In this document: piece after piece, positions 7,790 through 18,308 of the stretch
Layout of the letters: every line of letters starts with the position of its first letter
Numbering within the stretch: position 1 is the first letter of the stretch
Source of the DNA: Yersinia thracica
GTDB taxonomy: Bacteria; Pseudomonadota; Gammaproteobacteria; Enterobacterales; Enterobacteriaceae
Direction: 5' to 3'
Length of the DNA stretch: 64,000 nt
NCBI RefSeq assembly: GCF_902170565.1
Contig: NZ_CABHXX010000132.1
Coordinates: 39,974-103,973 of the forward strand
The notes under the pieces: model-generated
What the model was told of the DNA's origin: nothing
Database searches by the model: none
What the model saw: the letters and a program-made list of their open reading frames with translations, nothing else
Position numbers and translations under genes: made by a program

Positions 7790-9628
7790 TTAATCGTCCA
7801 GGAAGCTGCGCAGCACTTCAGAGCGGCTTGGGTGACGCAGTTTACGCAGCGCCTTAGCTTCGATCTGACGGATACGTTCACGGGTGACGTCGAACTGTTT
7901 ACCCACTTCTTCCAGAGTGTGGTCAGTGTTCATATCGATACCGAAACGCATACGCAGAACTTTCGCTTCACGCGCGGTCAGGCCCGCTAACACGTCGTGA
8001 GTGGCAGAGCGGAGACTCTCAGAGGTTGCAGAGTCCAGCGGCAGCTCCAGAGTGGTATCTTCAATGAAATCACCCAGATGTGAATCTTCATCATCACCGA
8101 TTGGAGTTTCCATTGAGATTGGCTCTTTCGCAATCTTCAACACTTTGCGGATCTTGTCTTCCGGCATCAGCATGCGTTCAGCCAGCTCTTCCGGTGTTGG
8201 CTCTCGGCCCATCTCTTGCAGCATCTGGCGCGAAATACGGTTGAGTTTGTTAATAGTCTCAATCATATGCACCGGAATACGGATGGTACGCGCCTGGTCC
8301 GCGATAGAGCGGGTGATCGCCTGACGAATCCACCAAGTCGCATAAGTTGAGAACTTATAACCACGACGGTATTCGAATTTATCTACTGCTTTCATCAAAC
8401 CGATGTTACCTTCCTGAATTAAATCAAGGAATTGCAGGCCACGGTTGGTGTATTTTTTCGCAATAGAGATAACCAGACGCAGGTTAGCCTCGACCATTTC
8501 TTTCTTGGCGCGACGTGCTTTCGCTTCACCGATAGACATACGGCGGTTGATATCTTTCACTTGCTCAATAGTCAGGCCGGTCTCTTCTTCGATCTGACGT
8601 AATTTCTGCAAGCTACGTTGGACATCGTCCGAAACATCTTTCAGTTTTTCAGACCATGGTTTGCCCATAGCCACTGCTGCTGCAAACCAGGTATCACTGG
8701 TTTCATTGCTGGCAAACAGGGTAACGAAGTTTTTCTTCGGCATTTTGCACTGTTCAACACACAGTTTCATGATGATACGTTCTTGAGTACGAACGCGGTC
8801 CATCATGGCACGCATGTTGTTGACCAGGTAGTCGAATTGCTTCGGTACCAGGCGGAACTGTTTGAACACTTCAGAAAGATTCAGAATCTCGGCAGCAGCA
8901 CTGGCGTGGCTACGGCCATTTTTCTTGATTGCCATGCGTGTGTTTTCATACTGTTCACGCAATTCGCTGAATTTCTGGCGTGCCAGCTCTGGATCGATGC
9001 TGTTGTCGTCTTCTTCTTCTTCGTCTTCATCTTCTTTGTCGTCGTCGTCATCCCTCTCTTCAGTGGATAATTCAGAACCAACGTGAGTCGCCGTCGGCGC
9101 AATATCTTCTTCAGCATTGGGATCGACAAAACCGTTGATTAGGTCGGATAAACGGGCTTCACCCGCTTCGACGCGATCATATTGTTCCAACAGGTAAGTA
9201 ATCGCTTCAGGGTATTCAGCAACAGAACACTGCACCTGATTGATACCGTCTTCAATACGTTTGGCGATATCAATCTCGCCTTCACGCGTCAATAGTTCAA
9301 CGGTACCCATTTCGCGCATGTACATACGCACCGGGTCGGTAGTACGCCCGATTTCGGATTCAACACTGGACAACACCTGTGCAGCAGCTTCAGCCGCGTC
9401 ATCGTCGGTATCAGTGGTGTTCTCGGCCAGCATTAAATCATCGGCATCAGGGGCTTCTTCCAGCACCTGTATGCCCATGTCATTAATCATCTGGATGATG
9501 TCTTCGATCTGATCGGAATCGACGATATCTTCCGGCAGATGGTCATTGACCTCAGCATAGGTCAGATAGCCTTGCTCCTTACCACGGGTGACAAGTAGCT
9601 TCAGCTGTGACTGCGGGTTTTGCTCCAT
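7790..9628 (-). CDS. rpoD: RNA polymerase sigma-70 primary sigma factor
   Basis: A 612-residue protein (E. coli 613) beginning [20 protein letters not shown]. Region 1.1 is followed by region 1.2, a long acidic stretch (about 185-215, with [15 protein letters not shown]), the non-conserved region, regions 2.1-2.4 ([17 protein letters not shown]), region 3 and region 4 with the HTH ([21 protein letters not shown]). It directs core RNA polymerase to housekeeping promoters. The frame stays open 22 codons further upstream, but the homology start is ATG 9628. It is the last gene of the operon after rpsU and dnaG. Confidence 0.97.
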   Translation of the reverse strand: MEQNPQSQLKLLVTRGKEQGYLTYAEVNDHLPEDIVDSDQIEDIIQMINDMGIQVLEEAPDADDLMLAENTTDTDDDAAEAAAQVLSSVESEIGRTTDPVRMYMREMGTVELLTREGEIDIAKRIEDGINQVQCSVAEYPEAITYLLEQYDRVEAGEARLSDLINGFVDPNAEEDIAPTATHVGSELSTEERDDDDDKEDEDEEEEDDNSIDPELARQKFSELREQYENTRMAIKKNGRSHASAAAEILNLSEVFKQFRLVPKQFDYLVNNMRAMMDRVRTQERIIMKLCVEQCKMPKKNFVTLFASNETSDTWFAAAVAMGKPWSEKLKDVSDDVQRSLQKLRQIEEETGLTIEQVKDINRRMSIGEAKARRAKKEMVEANLRLVISIAKKYTNRGLQFLDLIQEGNIGLMKAVDKFEYRRGYKFSTYATWWIRQAITRSIADQARTIRIPVHMIETINKLNRISRQMLQEMGREPTPEELAERMLMPEDKIRKVLKIAKEPISMETPIGDDEDSHLGDFIEDTTLELPLDSATSESLRSATHDVLAGLTAREAKVLRMRFGIDMNTDHTLEEVGKQFDVTRERIRQIEAKALRKLRHPSRSEVLRSFLDD

Positions 9629-9737
9629 AAGACGGTATCCACACTTCAGAGTATTTGGGTTGGTGTCGGTCGGCGAAACCGCCAACAATAGCATTTGGGG
9701 CTTTTTTTTGTCGCCGTGGCCCGCTATGACGGCATAT

Positions 9738-9757
9738 TGTGGGGATTTTCCCCCACA
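9738..9757 (-). other. RNA hairpin in the dnaG-rpoD intergenic region
   Basis: TGTGGGG/CCCCACA forms a 7-bp stem around a 6-nt loop between dnaG and rpoD. In E. coli the dnaG-rpoD junction is processed by RNase E, and this hairpin may mark or protect such a site; that role is inference. Confidence 0.4.
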
Positions 9758-9785
9758 TTTATCGGCAATTAAGCCGTTAGGTGAT

Positions 9786-11534
9786 TCATTTTTTTCTGGC
9801 TAACGCCAGATTCAAAGACCAAAGTTCTTTACGTTCTTCGGCGTTTAATCCATGTGTACGATCACGCGCTATGAGTGTTTCCTGACGTTGCTCCAATATG
9901 GAGTCATACAGGCTGGTTAGCGTGTCGACAAAAGTCTGTTCAACCATATCCTCAACAATCATGTGGTTCCATGTTGCGAGAGTTTCAAGCTGTTGGCTGA
10001 ATTTATTATCACGATACAGTTCTAATAACTGCCCGGTTGTCAGCCCTGGTTGAGCCAAACAGGTTTCAACCAATTCTATAAATAACGGCAAACCCGCTAA
10101 CTTAGCTTGCACTACGCCCTGTAATGATGGGATGAGTGTTGCGAGTTGCGGATTTTGAACCAGTAGCCCTATAAGTATACGCATGGTTGTGCGTTTTAGC
10201 TGGGGCGGCTGATAGCTATTTGTATTTCTGGCCTGACGAGGCATTAGCTTATCTAAGTTACCTTCGTCGATAATGCCTATTTTTTGACCCAGCTGATCAC
10301 GCAGATAAAGCCATAGTGCTTCGCCAGGTACTTGACGAATTAAAGGAAGCGCTAGAGTGCTTAATTTGGCTCGCCCGTCTGGGCTGCTCAAATCCACTTG
10401 TGGCATCAATGTTTCAAACAAGAAAGTTGAGAGTGGCTGCGCCTCCTCCATCCGCTGTTCGAATGCATCTTTCCCTTCTTTTCGCACCAGAGTATCTGGG
10501 TCCTCACCATCAGGCAAAAACATAAAGCGTAGCTGACGCCCATCATTTAGATAGGGCAGCGCTGTTTCTAATGCACGCCAGGCCGCATCTCTACCTGCAC
10601 GATCGCCGTCATAACAACAAATTACGTTATCTGTAGCGCGGAATAATAATTGAATATGTTCCGCGGTAGTCGCTGTGCCCAGTGAGGCAACGGCATAATC
10701 AATACCAAATTGCGCCAGCGCCACCACATCCATATAACCCTCAACCACGAGTAACCGTGTTGGGTTAGGATGGTTCACCTGCGCTTCATACAAGCCGTAT
10801 AACTGGCGGCCCTTATGAAAAATTTCTGTTTCCGGGGAGTTGAGGTATTTCGGCACTCCATCACCCAGAATTCGCCCACCAAAGGCGATTACCCGCCCGC
10901 GTTTATCGCGGATAGGGAACATGACGCGCTCACGAAAACGATCGTAAGTCCGCCCTGTATCATTAGTCACCAGCATTCCGGCATCGTTCAGCGCGGTACG
11001 GCTTTCACCATCGCGGCCAAAACGTTTTAAAGCATTGTCCCAACCAGGGGGAGCAAAACCGATAGCGAAATGTTGGATAATTTCTTCACTCAAACCGCGA
11101 CGTTTAAGGTATTCGCGTGCCTGATTGGCGGTTTGGCCCTTGAGTGACTGTTGATAGAAGGCGCTCAGGCTTTCCATCAGTTGATAAAGACTTTGTCGTT
11201 GATGACGTTCAATCTGGGTGGTGCCAGTTCCTGCCTCGTAAGGCACTTCCAGCCCATACATAGTGGCTAATTCTTCGATACTTTCGACAAACTCCAGTCT
11301 GTCGTAATTCATCAAGAAATCAACAGCATTACCATGCGCACCACAGCCGAAACAGTGATAAAACTGCTTTTCGCCGTTAACGGTGAATGAGGGTGTTTTC
11401 TCATGATGGAACGGACAGCACGCATGATAATTTTTGCCTTGTTTCTTCAACTTTACCCGAGCATCGATAAGATCGACGATGTCGGTGCGAGCCAGCAAGT
11501 CATTGATAAATACACGTGGAATTCGTCCGGCCAT
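9786..11534 (-). CDS. dnaG: DNA primase
   Basis: A 582-residue primase (E. coli 581). The N-terminal zinc-binding domain shows [11 protein letters not shown] and [10 protein letters not shown] (residues about 40-65: Cys40, His43, Cys61, Cys64). The Toprim core has [11 protein letters not shown] (about 265) and [12 protein letters not shown] (about 305). The C-terminal domain for DnaB helicase binding follows. It makes RNA primers for replication. It sits between rpsU and rpoD; a run of T residues just after rpsU (minus strand, about 11640-11647) may form an attenuator between rpsU and dnaG as known in E. coli, but the hairpin is not clear here. Confidence 0.97.
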   Translation of the reverse strand: MAGRIPRVFINDLLARTDIVDLIDARVKLKKQGKNYHACCPFHHEKTPSFTVNGEKQFYHCFGCGAHGNAVDFLMNYDRLEFVESIEELATMYGLEVPYEAGTGTTQIERHQRQSLYQLMESLSAFYQQSLKGQTANQAREYLKRRGLSEEIIQHFAIGFAPPGWDNALKRFGRDGESRTALNDAGMLVTNDTGRTYDRFRERVMFPIRDKRGRVIAFGGRILGDGVPKYLNSPETEIFHKGRQLYGLYEAQVNHPNPTRLLVVEGYMDVVALAQFGIDYAVASLGTATTAEHIQLLFRATDNVICCYDGDRAGRDAAWRALETALPYLNDGRQLRFMFLPDGEDPDTLVRKEGKDAFEQRMEEAQPLSTFLFETLMPQVDLSSPDGRAKLSTLALPLIRQVPGEALWLYLRDQLGQKIGIIDEGNLDKLMPRQARNTNSYQPPQLKRTTMRILIGLLVQNPQLATLIPSLQGVVQAKLAGLPLFIELVETCLAQPGLTTGQLLELYRDNKFSQQLETLATWNHMIVEDMVEQTFVDTLTSLYDSILEQRQETLIARDRTHGLNAEERKELWSLNLALARKK

Positions 11535-11671
11535 AAGCCCCTATTCGGTCAGTCCATAAACGAGAACAAGCCGCGCATTCCTTTCGGAAGGCACGGCCTT
11601 CGTATGCAACTACTCGATCTGCGCGTTCTTAGAACATAAAAAAACTACGCGATGGGGTTACCCCCGAAGAA

Positions 11672-11899
<228 letters not shown>

Positions 11900-12074
11900 T
11901 CAATAGAAATCGGTTTGCTGCTGGCCAATCGCCAGCCTTCTCAAAATGGTGCGGAATTTTACTTCAATGGATGCTGCTTTGTAAAGCACCACAGCAAATT
12001 GAAACAGGCACGCCCCTGTGATGTCGCCCCCGTTCTTTACAAGAAAGTTGGTGCCAAGGGTGCGACGGCCGCTG

Positions 12075-12104
12075 ATTATATACTAAACAGGGCCATTTAT
12101 CGAA
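12075..12104 (-). promoter_or_regulatory. candidate promoter of the rpsU-dnaG-rpoD operon
   Basis: A perfect TATAAT on the minus strand (12075-12080) has TTCGAT (12099-12104) at 18-bp spacing, about 190 bp upstream of rpsU. The divergent region 11888-12260 also must hold the tsaD promoter; TATGCT at 12220-12225 is a weak -10 candidate for it. I see no other feature there. Confidence 0.5.
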
Positions 12105-12260
12105 TTTATCAACATTATTTTCAAATGTGACAACTATCAACAACATTCATGATATCAACGCGCCAAAATGCCGTTTTTCCGTTCAATTTAGGATCAGAAA
12201 TCATGACGGGCGACAGGGTTATGCTAAACTATCGGCCGCACGTGAATGATGGGAAATGTA

Positions 12261-13274
12261 ATGCGAGTTTTGGGTATAGAAACTTCCTGCGATGAAACCG
12301 GAATTGCAGTGTATGACGAAGAAACCGGTCTGTTAGCTAACCAATTGTACAGTCAGGTTAAATTGCATGCTGATTATGGCGGCGTTGTCCCTGAGTTGGC
12401 TTCCCGTGATCATGTGCGCAAAACAGTGCCATTGATTCAGGCCGCATTGAAAGAAGCCAATTTGAGCGCCCAAGACATTGACGGCGTGGCGTATACGGCA
12501 GGCCCAGGGTTGGTCGGTGCATTGTTGGTCGGTGCCACTATAGGCCGGGCATTAGCTTTTGCCTGGGGCGTTCCCGCCGTGCCTGTTCATCATATGGAAG
12601 GCCACTTATTAGCACCGATGCTCGAAGATAATGCACCGGAATTCCCATTTGTCGCGTTACTTGTCTCCGGAGGTCACACGCAATTAATCAGTGTGACCGG
12701 CATTGGTGAATATCTGTTGTTGGGCGAATCTGTCGATGATGCGGCAGGCGAAGCCTTTGATAAAACAGCTAAATTACTAGGTCTGGATTATCCCGGCGGG
12801 CCAATGTTGTCGCGTATGGCCCAGCTTGGCACTGCGGGGCGCTTCACTTTCCCGCGGCCAATGACTGACCGCCCTGGACTGGATTTTAGTTTTTCCGGCC
12901 TGAAAACTTTTGCTGCGAACACCATTCGTTCTAATGGCGATGATGACCAAACTCGTGCCGATATTGCGCGAGCTTTTGAAGATGCCGTGGTTGATACACT
13001 GGCTATCAAATCCAAACGCGCTCTGGATCAAACGGGTTTTAAACGCTTAGTGATTGCTGGCGGAGTGAGTGCTAACCGCACTTTACGCAGTAAATTGGCT
13101 GAAATGATGCAAAAGCGTGGCGGTGAAGTGTTTTACGCCCGGCCAGAGTTTTGCACCGATAATGGCGCGATGATCGCCTATGCTGGGTTGATTAGGCTGA
13201 AAAGCGGTGTGAATAGTGAGTTGAGTGTGTCGGTCAGGCCGCGCTGGCCTCTTTCTGAATTACCGAAAGTCTGA
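12261..13274 (+). CDS. tsaD: tRNA N6-adenosine threonylcarbamoyltransferase
   Basis: A 337-residue protein, equal to E. coli TsaD, starting [19 protein letters not shown]. The HMEGHLLAP motif (about 111-119) carries the metal-binding histidines, and [10 protein letters not shown] and [10 protein letters not shown] are the nucleotide-binding ASKHA elements. With TsaB, TsaC and TsaE it makes the t6A37 modification of ANN-decoding tRNAs, including the isoleucine tRNA in this window. ATG 12261 matches the family start; the in-frame ATG at 12246 adds only 5 residues (MMGNV) with no homology. Confidence 0.96.
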   Translation: MRVLGIETSCDETGIAVYDEETGLLANQLYSQVKLHADYGGVVPELASRDHVRKTVPLIQAALKEANLSAQDIDGVAYTAGPGLVGALLVGATIGRALAFAWGVPAVPVHHMEGHLLAPMLEDNAPEFPFVALLVSGGHTQLISVTGIGEYLLLGESVDDAAGEAFDKTAKLLGLDYPGGPMLSRMAQLGTAGRFTFPRPMTDRPGLDFSFSGLKTFAANTIRSNGDDDQTRADIARAFEDAVVDTLAIKSKRALDQTGFKRLVIAGGVSANRTLRSKLAEMMQKRGGEVFYARPEFCTDNGAMIAYAGLIRLKSGVNSELSVSVRPRWPLSELPKV

Positions 13275-13276
13275 GT

Positions 13277-13362
13277 GGGGCTGCGGCTGTGTTGCCGCGT
13301 CATTCTGAGTGCTAGATATCGAATGGCTGTTCGGGGCTGCGGCTGTGTTGCCGCAGTCATTC
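13277..13362. repeat. 22-bp direct repeat downstream of tsaD
   Basis: The same 22 bases starting GGGGCTGCGGCTGTG occur at 13277-13298 and 13333-13354, each followed by (A)GTCATTC. They fill much of the 197-bp gap between convergent tsaD and plsY. Each copy contains GCGGC...GCCGC, so it can fold into a short hairpin. The remainder of the gap shows nothing further. Confidence 0.75.
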
Positions 13363-13471
13363 AAAATACTCATGGACGAGAGTCCACTCCGTTTTTTCAT
13401 TCCTTTGCGCCTTGCCTCGCTCCCGCTCAGTCATTCTGGGTTCGGTGGGATGGCGAGGTAATTGGGTAAAA

Positions 13472-14131
13472 CTAATCTTCTTTCTCTTCTTTCTCTTCTA
13501 ATTCTGCGGCTTCTTCGGCGGGCGTTTTCTGCTTTTTCTTTCTGAGCTTATCCCAAACTTTACTTTCTTTGCCGCGCCATAAACGCTGAATATTATCGTG
13601 GTGGCGCATCAGAATCAGGCACGAAAGCATGGCGACAGGAAAGGTGAATTGTGGTTTGAACCACCAGACGTAAAAGGGGGCAATCAGGGCGCTGATAATC
13701 GCGCCTAAAGATGAATAGCCGCTCAGTAAAACCGTCAGCAGCCAAGTGCCGGCCATCAAGCCAGTCAAATCCCAGCCAATGGGGGCGATGGCACCAAATG
13801 CAGTGGCGACGCCTTTGCCACCTTTAAAGTGGAAAAATACCGGATAAATGTGGCCAAGACAGGCTGCAATAGCGGTAAGACCCAGATACAGTGGCGAAAC
13901 GTGCAGCAGATAAGCTATCCAAACTGGCAACATGCCTTTCAGCACATCGAAAATCAATACTGTGGCGGCGGCGGTGCGGCCACCGATGCGCAGCACGTTA
14001 GTGGCACCGGGATTGCCGGAACCATGCTCACGCGGATCTGGTAGCTTGGCAACCCGGCACACCAGAACAGCGCTGGAAATAGAGCCACACAAATACGCGA
14101 AGATAATCATGCCAAGCGCGATAGCACTCAT
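13472..14131 (-). CDS. plsY: acyl-phosphate glycerol-3-phosphate acyltransferase
   Basis: A 219-residue inner-membrane protein with five hydrophobic segments. The three PlsY motifs are visible: GSISSA (about 16-21), [12 protein letters not shown] (about 37-48) and [18 protein letters not shown] (about 90-107). It transfers the acyl group of acyl-phosphate (made by PlsX) to glycerol-3-phosphate, the first step of phospholipid synthesis. The C-terminal tail is an unusual charged stretch ([22 protein letters not shown]) longer than in E. coli, probably a disordered cytosolic tail. It is divergent from folB, as in E. coli. Confidence 0.94.
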   Translation of the reverse strand: MSAIALGMIIFAYLCGSISSAVLVCRVAKLPDPREHGSGNPGATNVLRIGGRTAAATVLIFDVLKGMLPVWIAYLLHVSPLYLGLTAIAACLGHIYPVFFHFKGGKGVATAFGAIAPIGWDLTGLMAGTWLLTVLLSGYSSLGAIISALIAPFYVWWFKPQFTFPVAMLSCLILMRHHDNIQRLWRGKESKVWDKLRKKKQKTPAEEAAELEEKEEKED

Positions 14132-14238
14132 AACACCGCCCTGTTGAATAATGGTCGTTTTAATCGCAACATCAGTGGATAATACGCATATTCGGCTGGA
14201 AGTGGTATCCGGCGGGCATAAAAACAGAGAATGACGTG

Positions 14239-14598
14239 ATGGACATCGTATTTATTGAGGAACTCAGTGTCATAACCACCATCGGTGTTTATGACTGGGA
14301 GCAGACAATTCAGCAGAAGCTGGTGTTCGATATCGAAATGGGCTGGGATAATCGTAAAGCCGCCGCTAGCGATGATGTAAATGATTGCCTGAGCTATGCA
14401 GATATTAGTGATGCCGTTATCAAACACGTAGAATCTCAGCGTTTTGCGCTGGTCGAGCGGGTCGCTGAAGAGATTGCCGAGCTATTGTTACAGCAGTTTA
14501 AGTCACCTTGGGTGCGGATTAAGGTGAGTAAACCGGGGGCGGTCGCTCAAGCGCGCAATGTCGGCGTGGTGATTGAGCGCGCTCAGCGGCCTCACTGA
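14239..14598 (+). CDS. folB: dihydroneopterin aldolase
   Basis: A 119-residue protein beginning [21 protein letters not shown], close to E. coli FolB (122 residues). It contains CLSYADI and [11 protein letters not shown] with the catalytic Glu/Tyr environment and the conserved [12 protein letters not shown] near the C-terminus. It converts dihydroneopterin to 6-hydroxymethyl-dihydropterin in folate synthesis. The ATG at 14239 is preceded by an in-frame GTG at 14236; the ATG is preferred by homology. Confidence 0.95.
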   Translation: MDIVFIEELSVITTIGVYDWEQTIQQKLVFDIEMGWDNRKAAASDDVNDCLSYADISDAVIKHVESQRFALVERVAEEIAELLLQQFKSPWVRIKVSKPGAVAQARNVGVVIERAQRPH

Positions 14599-14752
14599 TT
14601 TTTATTACACCACGACATAAAAATGTAACGCAGTATAGATAATGTGGCCTGAATTATTGATTAACGTGATATTTTTACATGCTGAAATTGAACGGCATGA
14701 TTTTGTTAACGGCCAATATAATTTTTCACATTGCCGTTTTTTTGTGGATTTC

Positions 14753-14922
<170 letters not shown>

Positions 14923-14944
14923 TACAGGGCATTGGGTATCGTAG

Positions 14945-15763
14945 ATGACGGATATGTATTCGCTGTTTGTAGCTTTTGTTTTGGGCGTGGTTGAAGGGCT
15001 GACTGAGTTCCTGCCGGTTTCATCTACTGGGCATATGATTATTGTCGGTGAGCTATTGGGCTTTACCGGCGACAAAGCAAAAACCTTTGAAGTCATTATT
15101 CAGTTAGGGTCGATTTTGGCTGTGGTGGTGGTGTTCTGGCGGCGCTTATTCGGGCTTATTGGTATCCATTTTGGCAAAGTGCCTCATGAGGGTAAAACCA
15201 GCGGGCACCTGACATTGGGCCATATTTTACTGGCAATGATCCCTGCGGTCGGTTTGGGGTTGGCTTTCCACGACGTCATTAAATCGTTATTTAATCCGCA
15301 AAGTGTCATGTACGCCTTGGTCGCTGGCGGCTTGCTCTTACTGGCAGCAGAGTGGTTTAAACCTAAAAATCCTAAGGCCATTGGGCTGGATGATATTACC
15401 TATCGCCAAGCCTTTGCGATTGGTTGCTGCCAGTGTTTGGCATTATGGCCGGGTTTCTCGCGATCCGGTGCAACAATTTCAGGTGGGATGTTGGTCGGTG
15501 TGAACCGCTATGCGGCCTCTGAATTTTCCTTTATTTTGGCCGTCCCAATGATGCTTGGGGCCAGCGCTTTAGATTTGTATAAAAGTCTACATTTCCTGAG
15601 CTGGGGCGATTTGCCGATGTTTGCCGTCGGGTTTATTACTGCATTTATCGTCGCACTGATTGCTATCAAAACCTTCCTGTCACTGATTAAGCGTATCTCT
15701 TTCGTGCCTTTTGCGATTTATCGCTTTATTGTCGCGGGAGCGGTGTACTGGGTCTTTATGTAA
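14945..15763 (+). CDS. uppP: undecaprenyl-diphosphate phosphatase
   Basis: A 272-residue polytopic membrane protein (E. coli BacA 273). The active-site regions are clear: [19 protein letters not shown] (about 15-33) and [13 protein letters not shown] (about 170-182). It dephosphorylates undecaprenyl-PP so the lipid carrier can be reused for peptidoglycan and other envelope polymers. A weak GGGTAT precedes the ATG, and the sequence just upstream is the end of an ERIC element, so its translation signals may have been reshaped by that insertion. A terminator follows. Confidence 0.96.
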   Translation: MTDMYSLFVAFVLGVVEGLTEFLPVSSTGHMIIVGELLGFTGDKAKTFEVIIQLGSILAVVVVFWRRLFGLIGIHFGKVPHEGKTSGHLTLGHILLAMIPAVGLGLAFHDVIKSLFNPQSVMYALVAGGLLLLAAEWFKPKNPKAIGLDDITYRQAFAIGCCQCLALWPGFSRSGATISGGMLVGVNRYAASEFSFILAVPMMLGASALDLYKSLHFLSWGDLPMFAVGFITAFIVALIAIKTFLSLIKRISFVPFAIYRFIVAGAVYWVFM

Positions 15764-15790
15764 CGGTATTGTGGTTGCGGAATATAAAAC

Positions 15791-15815
15791 GCCCTGAATA
15801 ATCAGGGCTTTTTGT
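15791..15815 (+). terminator. intrinsic terminator between uppP and cca
   Basis: GCCCTGA/TCAGGGC stem with a 4-nt loop is followed by TTTTTGTTTTT. A-rich sequence precedes it, so it may act in both directions for the convergent genes. Confidence 0.85.
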
Positions 15816-15835
15816 TTTTATAGCGAGGTAATGAT

Positions 15836-17074
15836 TTAGGGTGAAATCACTTCTTGAGTTTGTTTCCATTGGGCTAAGGCTTGTTGGCGACGGCGTTTCA
15901 GTTCATCTCGAATAGCCAAACCTTGCAGCCCACTGGCGACCACTTCTTGCACCGACACTCCGTTGGCAATATGGTATGCCGCGCGTAAGTAATCGCCCTG
16001 CGGATAAGGGTTTTCTTCAAATCCGGTGCGACCCCGGGCATCGGCCTCGCTGGTCATTATCATCTGCTCAAGGCGCTCTGGTTTGCGCCAGACATCAATA
16101 GCATCGAACAGTTTAAGCAGAGTTTCAGGGCGGAGCTTATTCACTGTATGAATGAGATCATGGTATTCCGCCACTAGTTTGGCTAAATCACGTACTGGAT
16201 TCGGTACCCGTAAACGCTGGCATAGCTGCTCGACTAATTTGACTCCCGCAGGGCCATGTCCATGATGATGGGGCCAAAACTCTTTCGGTGTCAGTCCTTT
16301 ACCTAAATCATGGCAAAGTGCAGCAAAGCGCACGTCAACTTCAGGGCTGAGTTGAGCGGCAATAGCTAGCGTCATCAGAGTGTGGATGCCGGTATCAATT
16401 TCCGGATGCCATTTTTCTGGTGCAGGCACACCAAATAGGCGCTCAATTTCGGGGAACAGCACAGCCAGTGCACCGCAATCGCGTAATACCTGAAAATAGA
16501 TCTGCGGGCTTTGAGTTTTCAGTGCTTTTTCAGTCTCTTTCCACACTCGTTCGGGTGTTAGAGCCGAAAGTTCGCCACTTTTGGCCATTGAGGCCATCAA
16601 GAATTGAGTCTCTGGCGCTACAGTAAAGCCCAAGTGGGCAAAACGAGCGGCGAAACGGGCGACACGCAAAACACGCAATGGATCTTCACCAAAAGCATCA
16701 GAGACATGGCGTAACACGCGGTTCTCTAAATCTTGTCGGCCATTGTAGGGATCAAATAATTCCCCCTCATTACTGCGGGCAATGGCGTTGATGGTCAAAT
16801 CGCGGCGCAGTAAATCTTCTTCCAGTGTGACATCGGGGGCGGCGTAGCAAGTGAAGCCGGTATAGCCCTGGCCTGATTTACGTTCGGTGCGGGCCAATGC
16901 ATATTCTTCATGGCTGACGGGGTGAAGAAATACCGGGAAATCTTTACCGACCTGCTGGTAGCCCTGCGCCAGCAGCTGTTCTGGCGTAGCGCCCACCACC
17001 ACCCAATCCTGCTCGGTGACCGGTAGATTTAATAGGCTGTCGCGTACGGCACCGCCGACCAGATAGATCTTCAT
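15836..17074 (-). CDS. cca: multifunctional CCA-adding tRNA nucleotidyltransferase
   Basis: A 412-residue protein, the same length as E. coli Cca. It begins [16 protein letters not shown] with the GGAVRD nucleotidyltransferase signature and the EQDWVVVG acidic motif. [10 protein letters not shown] and an HD phosphohydrolase domain ([10 protein letters not shown], about 250) follow. It adds or repairs the 3' CCA of tRNAs. The open frame extends 29 codons upstream to 17161, but that part is encoded by an ERIC repeat and has no family similarity, so I place the start at ATG 17074. AAAGGG just upstream of the ATG comes from the ERIC end. Confidence 0.95.
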   Translation of the reverse strand: MKIYLVGGAVRDSLLNLPVTEQDWVVVGATPEQLLAQGYQQVGKDFPVFLHPVSHEEYALARTERKSGQGYTGFTCYAAPDVTLEEDLLRRDLTINAIARSNEGELFDPYNGRQDLENRVLRHVSDAFGEDPLRVLRVARFAARFAHLGFTVAPETQFLMASMAKSGELSALTPERVWKETEKALKTQSPQIYFQVLRDCGALAVLFPEIERLFGVPAPEKWHPEIDTGIHTLMTLAIAAQLSPEVDVRFAALCHDLGKGLTPKEFWPHHHGHGPAGVKLVEQLCQRLRVPNPVRDLAKLVAEYHDLIHTVNKLRPETLLKLFDAIDVWRKPERLEQMIMTSEADARGRTGFEENPYPQGDYLRAAYHIANGVSVQEVVASGLQGLAIRDELKRRRQQALAQWKQTQEVISP

Positions 17075-17075
17075 A

Positions 17076-17225
17076 TTAACCCTTTGTTCTTGACGTTGTA
17101 GCGTTGTTGGCCACTCTCTTTTACCCGAATCACTTACTTGTGTAAGCTCATCGGGATTCATTCGTTTGCCGCCTAGCTACAATGCCAATGACTGTGGGTT
17201 ACCCTTTGTTCTTGACGTTGTAGCG
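17076..17225. repeat. ERIC element (short form) with duplicated end
   Basis: The core contains TCACTTACTTGTGTAAGCTC, the ERIC central palindrome, and the GTTTGCCGCC segment. The extra module of other copies is absent. A 25-bp stretch beginning ACCCTTTGTTCTTGACG at 17079-17103 is repeated exactly at 17201-17225, so the left end has been duplicated at the right end. It sits immediately in front of cca. Confidence 0.85.
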
Positions 17226-17362
17226 CAGGTGCAAAAGACGATTTTATATCTGGTCGCTAAAATGACCAGTCGTCAGTTCAGTATAGTTGGGAGATTTAAA
17301 CCAATTAAACAGGCTACCCTGACAGATAGCCTAATTGTTCATTCTGGACGCCGGTAAGGCTA

Positions 17363-17983
17363 TCAGTTCATCCAGCGATTGTTCTTTTTACGGCTGGGTA
17401 TCAGATGTGGCAGCACTAAACCAATCAGCAGGCCAATACCGGCAACACCGCCGCCGTACATAAACCATTGCAGAATAATGGTGCGCTGCTTGTCATCCAA
17501 TTGCAGATTCACGGCGCTGACTTTCTTCTGAGCAACGATTAACTGGTTTTTCAATGACTCATTTTCTTTTTGTAGTTCGGAAATCACACTGTCGCTGGCA
17601 GCCACTTTTTGTTGCATTTCTGCGGTGCGCTGATTCCAGCTATTATCAATATTAGCCAGTTTATCTGTCAGTGTTTTGACCTGTTGTTCAAGGTCAGGAA
17701 CCCGGACGCGCAAGCTGGGGGTTTCGCTCAATTGATCCAGTGGGATCCAGGTGGTTTTACCTTTGCTGTCGCGGATTTGGCCGTAATTTGTGCTGTCATT
17801 AACGCTTATCAGGGTAACTTCATCCCCACCTTTTAGCGTGCCAACAATACGGTATTGGTTACCGGGGCCGCTATGAACGTAGGTATCCAGCTCATCAGAG
17901 ATGTAGCGTTTTTCTTCAGCGTAAGCGCCCAGGGAAATACTGAGACTGAGCACTGTGAGGCAAATTAGGCGTAATTTCTGCAT
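17363..17983 (-). CDS. ygiM: SH3-domain membrane-anchored protein YgiM
   Basis: A 206-residue protein. It has a signal peptide (MQKLRLICLTVLSLSISLGAYA), a bacterial SH3 domain (about 25-90, with YISDELDTYVHSGPG and TWIPLDQL), a coiled coil (about 95-165, LEQQVKTLTDKL...SVISELQKENESLKNQL), one C-terminal membrane helix (about 170-192) and a basic tail. This is the TIGR04211 YgiM family, placed beside cca as in E. coli. The precise function is unsettled; the topology suggests a periplasmic envelope protein anchored in the inner membrane. The 325-bp divergent region to ygiF holds no gene that I can support. Confidence 0.93.
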   Translation of the reverse strand: MQKLRLICLTVLSLSISLGAYAEEKRYISDELDTYVHSGPGNQYRIVGTLKGGDEVTLISVNDSTNYGQIRDSKGKTTWIPLDQLSETPSLRVRVPDLEQQVKTLTDKLANIDNSWNQRTAEMQQKVAASDSVISELQKENESLKNQLIVAQKKVSAVNLQLDDKQRTIILQWFMYGGGVAGIGLLIGLVLPHLIPSRKKNNRWMN

Positions 17984-18308
17984 TAGAGAGTCATTTATGA
18001 GTGAATTTATGGGACGATAGTAGTGTGTTCAGTTTGCCGACGCAACGCATAAACCGGAATGAGAACTATCTTACTCTCATAGGCAGTGCGGCTTGGGCTC
18101 TTTTTTTGTTTATTTTAACCGCGCTGAAAATTTGTCTTATGAAGCCTTAGGATAGACTTGTGAAAACAGGTTAAAATAGAGTTTGACTCAGGGCTGCCGC
18201 GTGCGTGTTTTTTTGTTTTAAAGCAGAGAAATTGGTGTAAAACAGGCAAATCACGGCGAAAGAGGCATAATGCCCGTAATCTCGCAACATACCGGTGTGA
18301 ATGAAATT

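Noticed and set aside
8862..9129. Open frames of 74-150 residues antisense to rpoD over the acidic region
   Set aside because: They are rich in Ser or Phe/Val only because they mirror Asp/Glu codons of rpoD; no RBS and no known family.
12072..12090. LexA box upstream of rpsU
   Set aside because: CTG and CAG are 13 bp apart instead of 10, so the SOS operator spacing is wrong; the TATAAT in it is better read as a -10 box.
17075..17161. Longer N-terminus for Cca starting at 17161
   Set aside because: The 29 extra codons come from ERIC repeat sequence, and E. coli Cca has the same 412-residue length as the ATG 17074 form.
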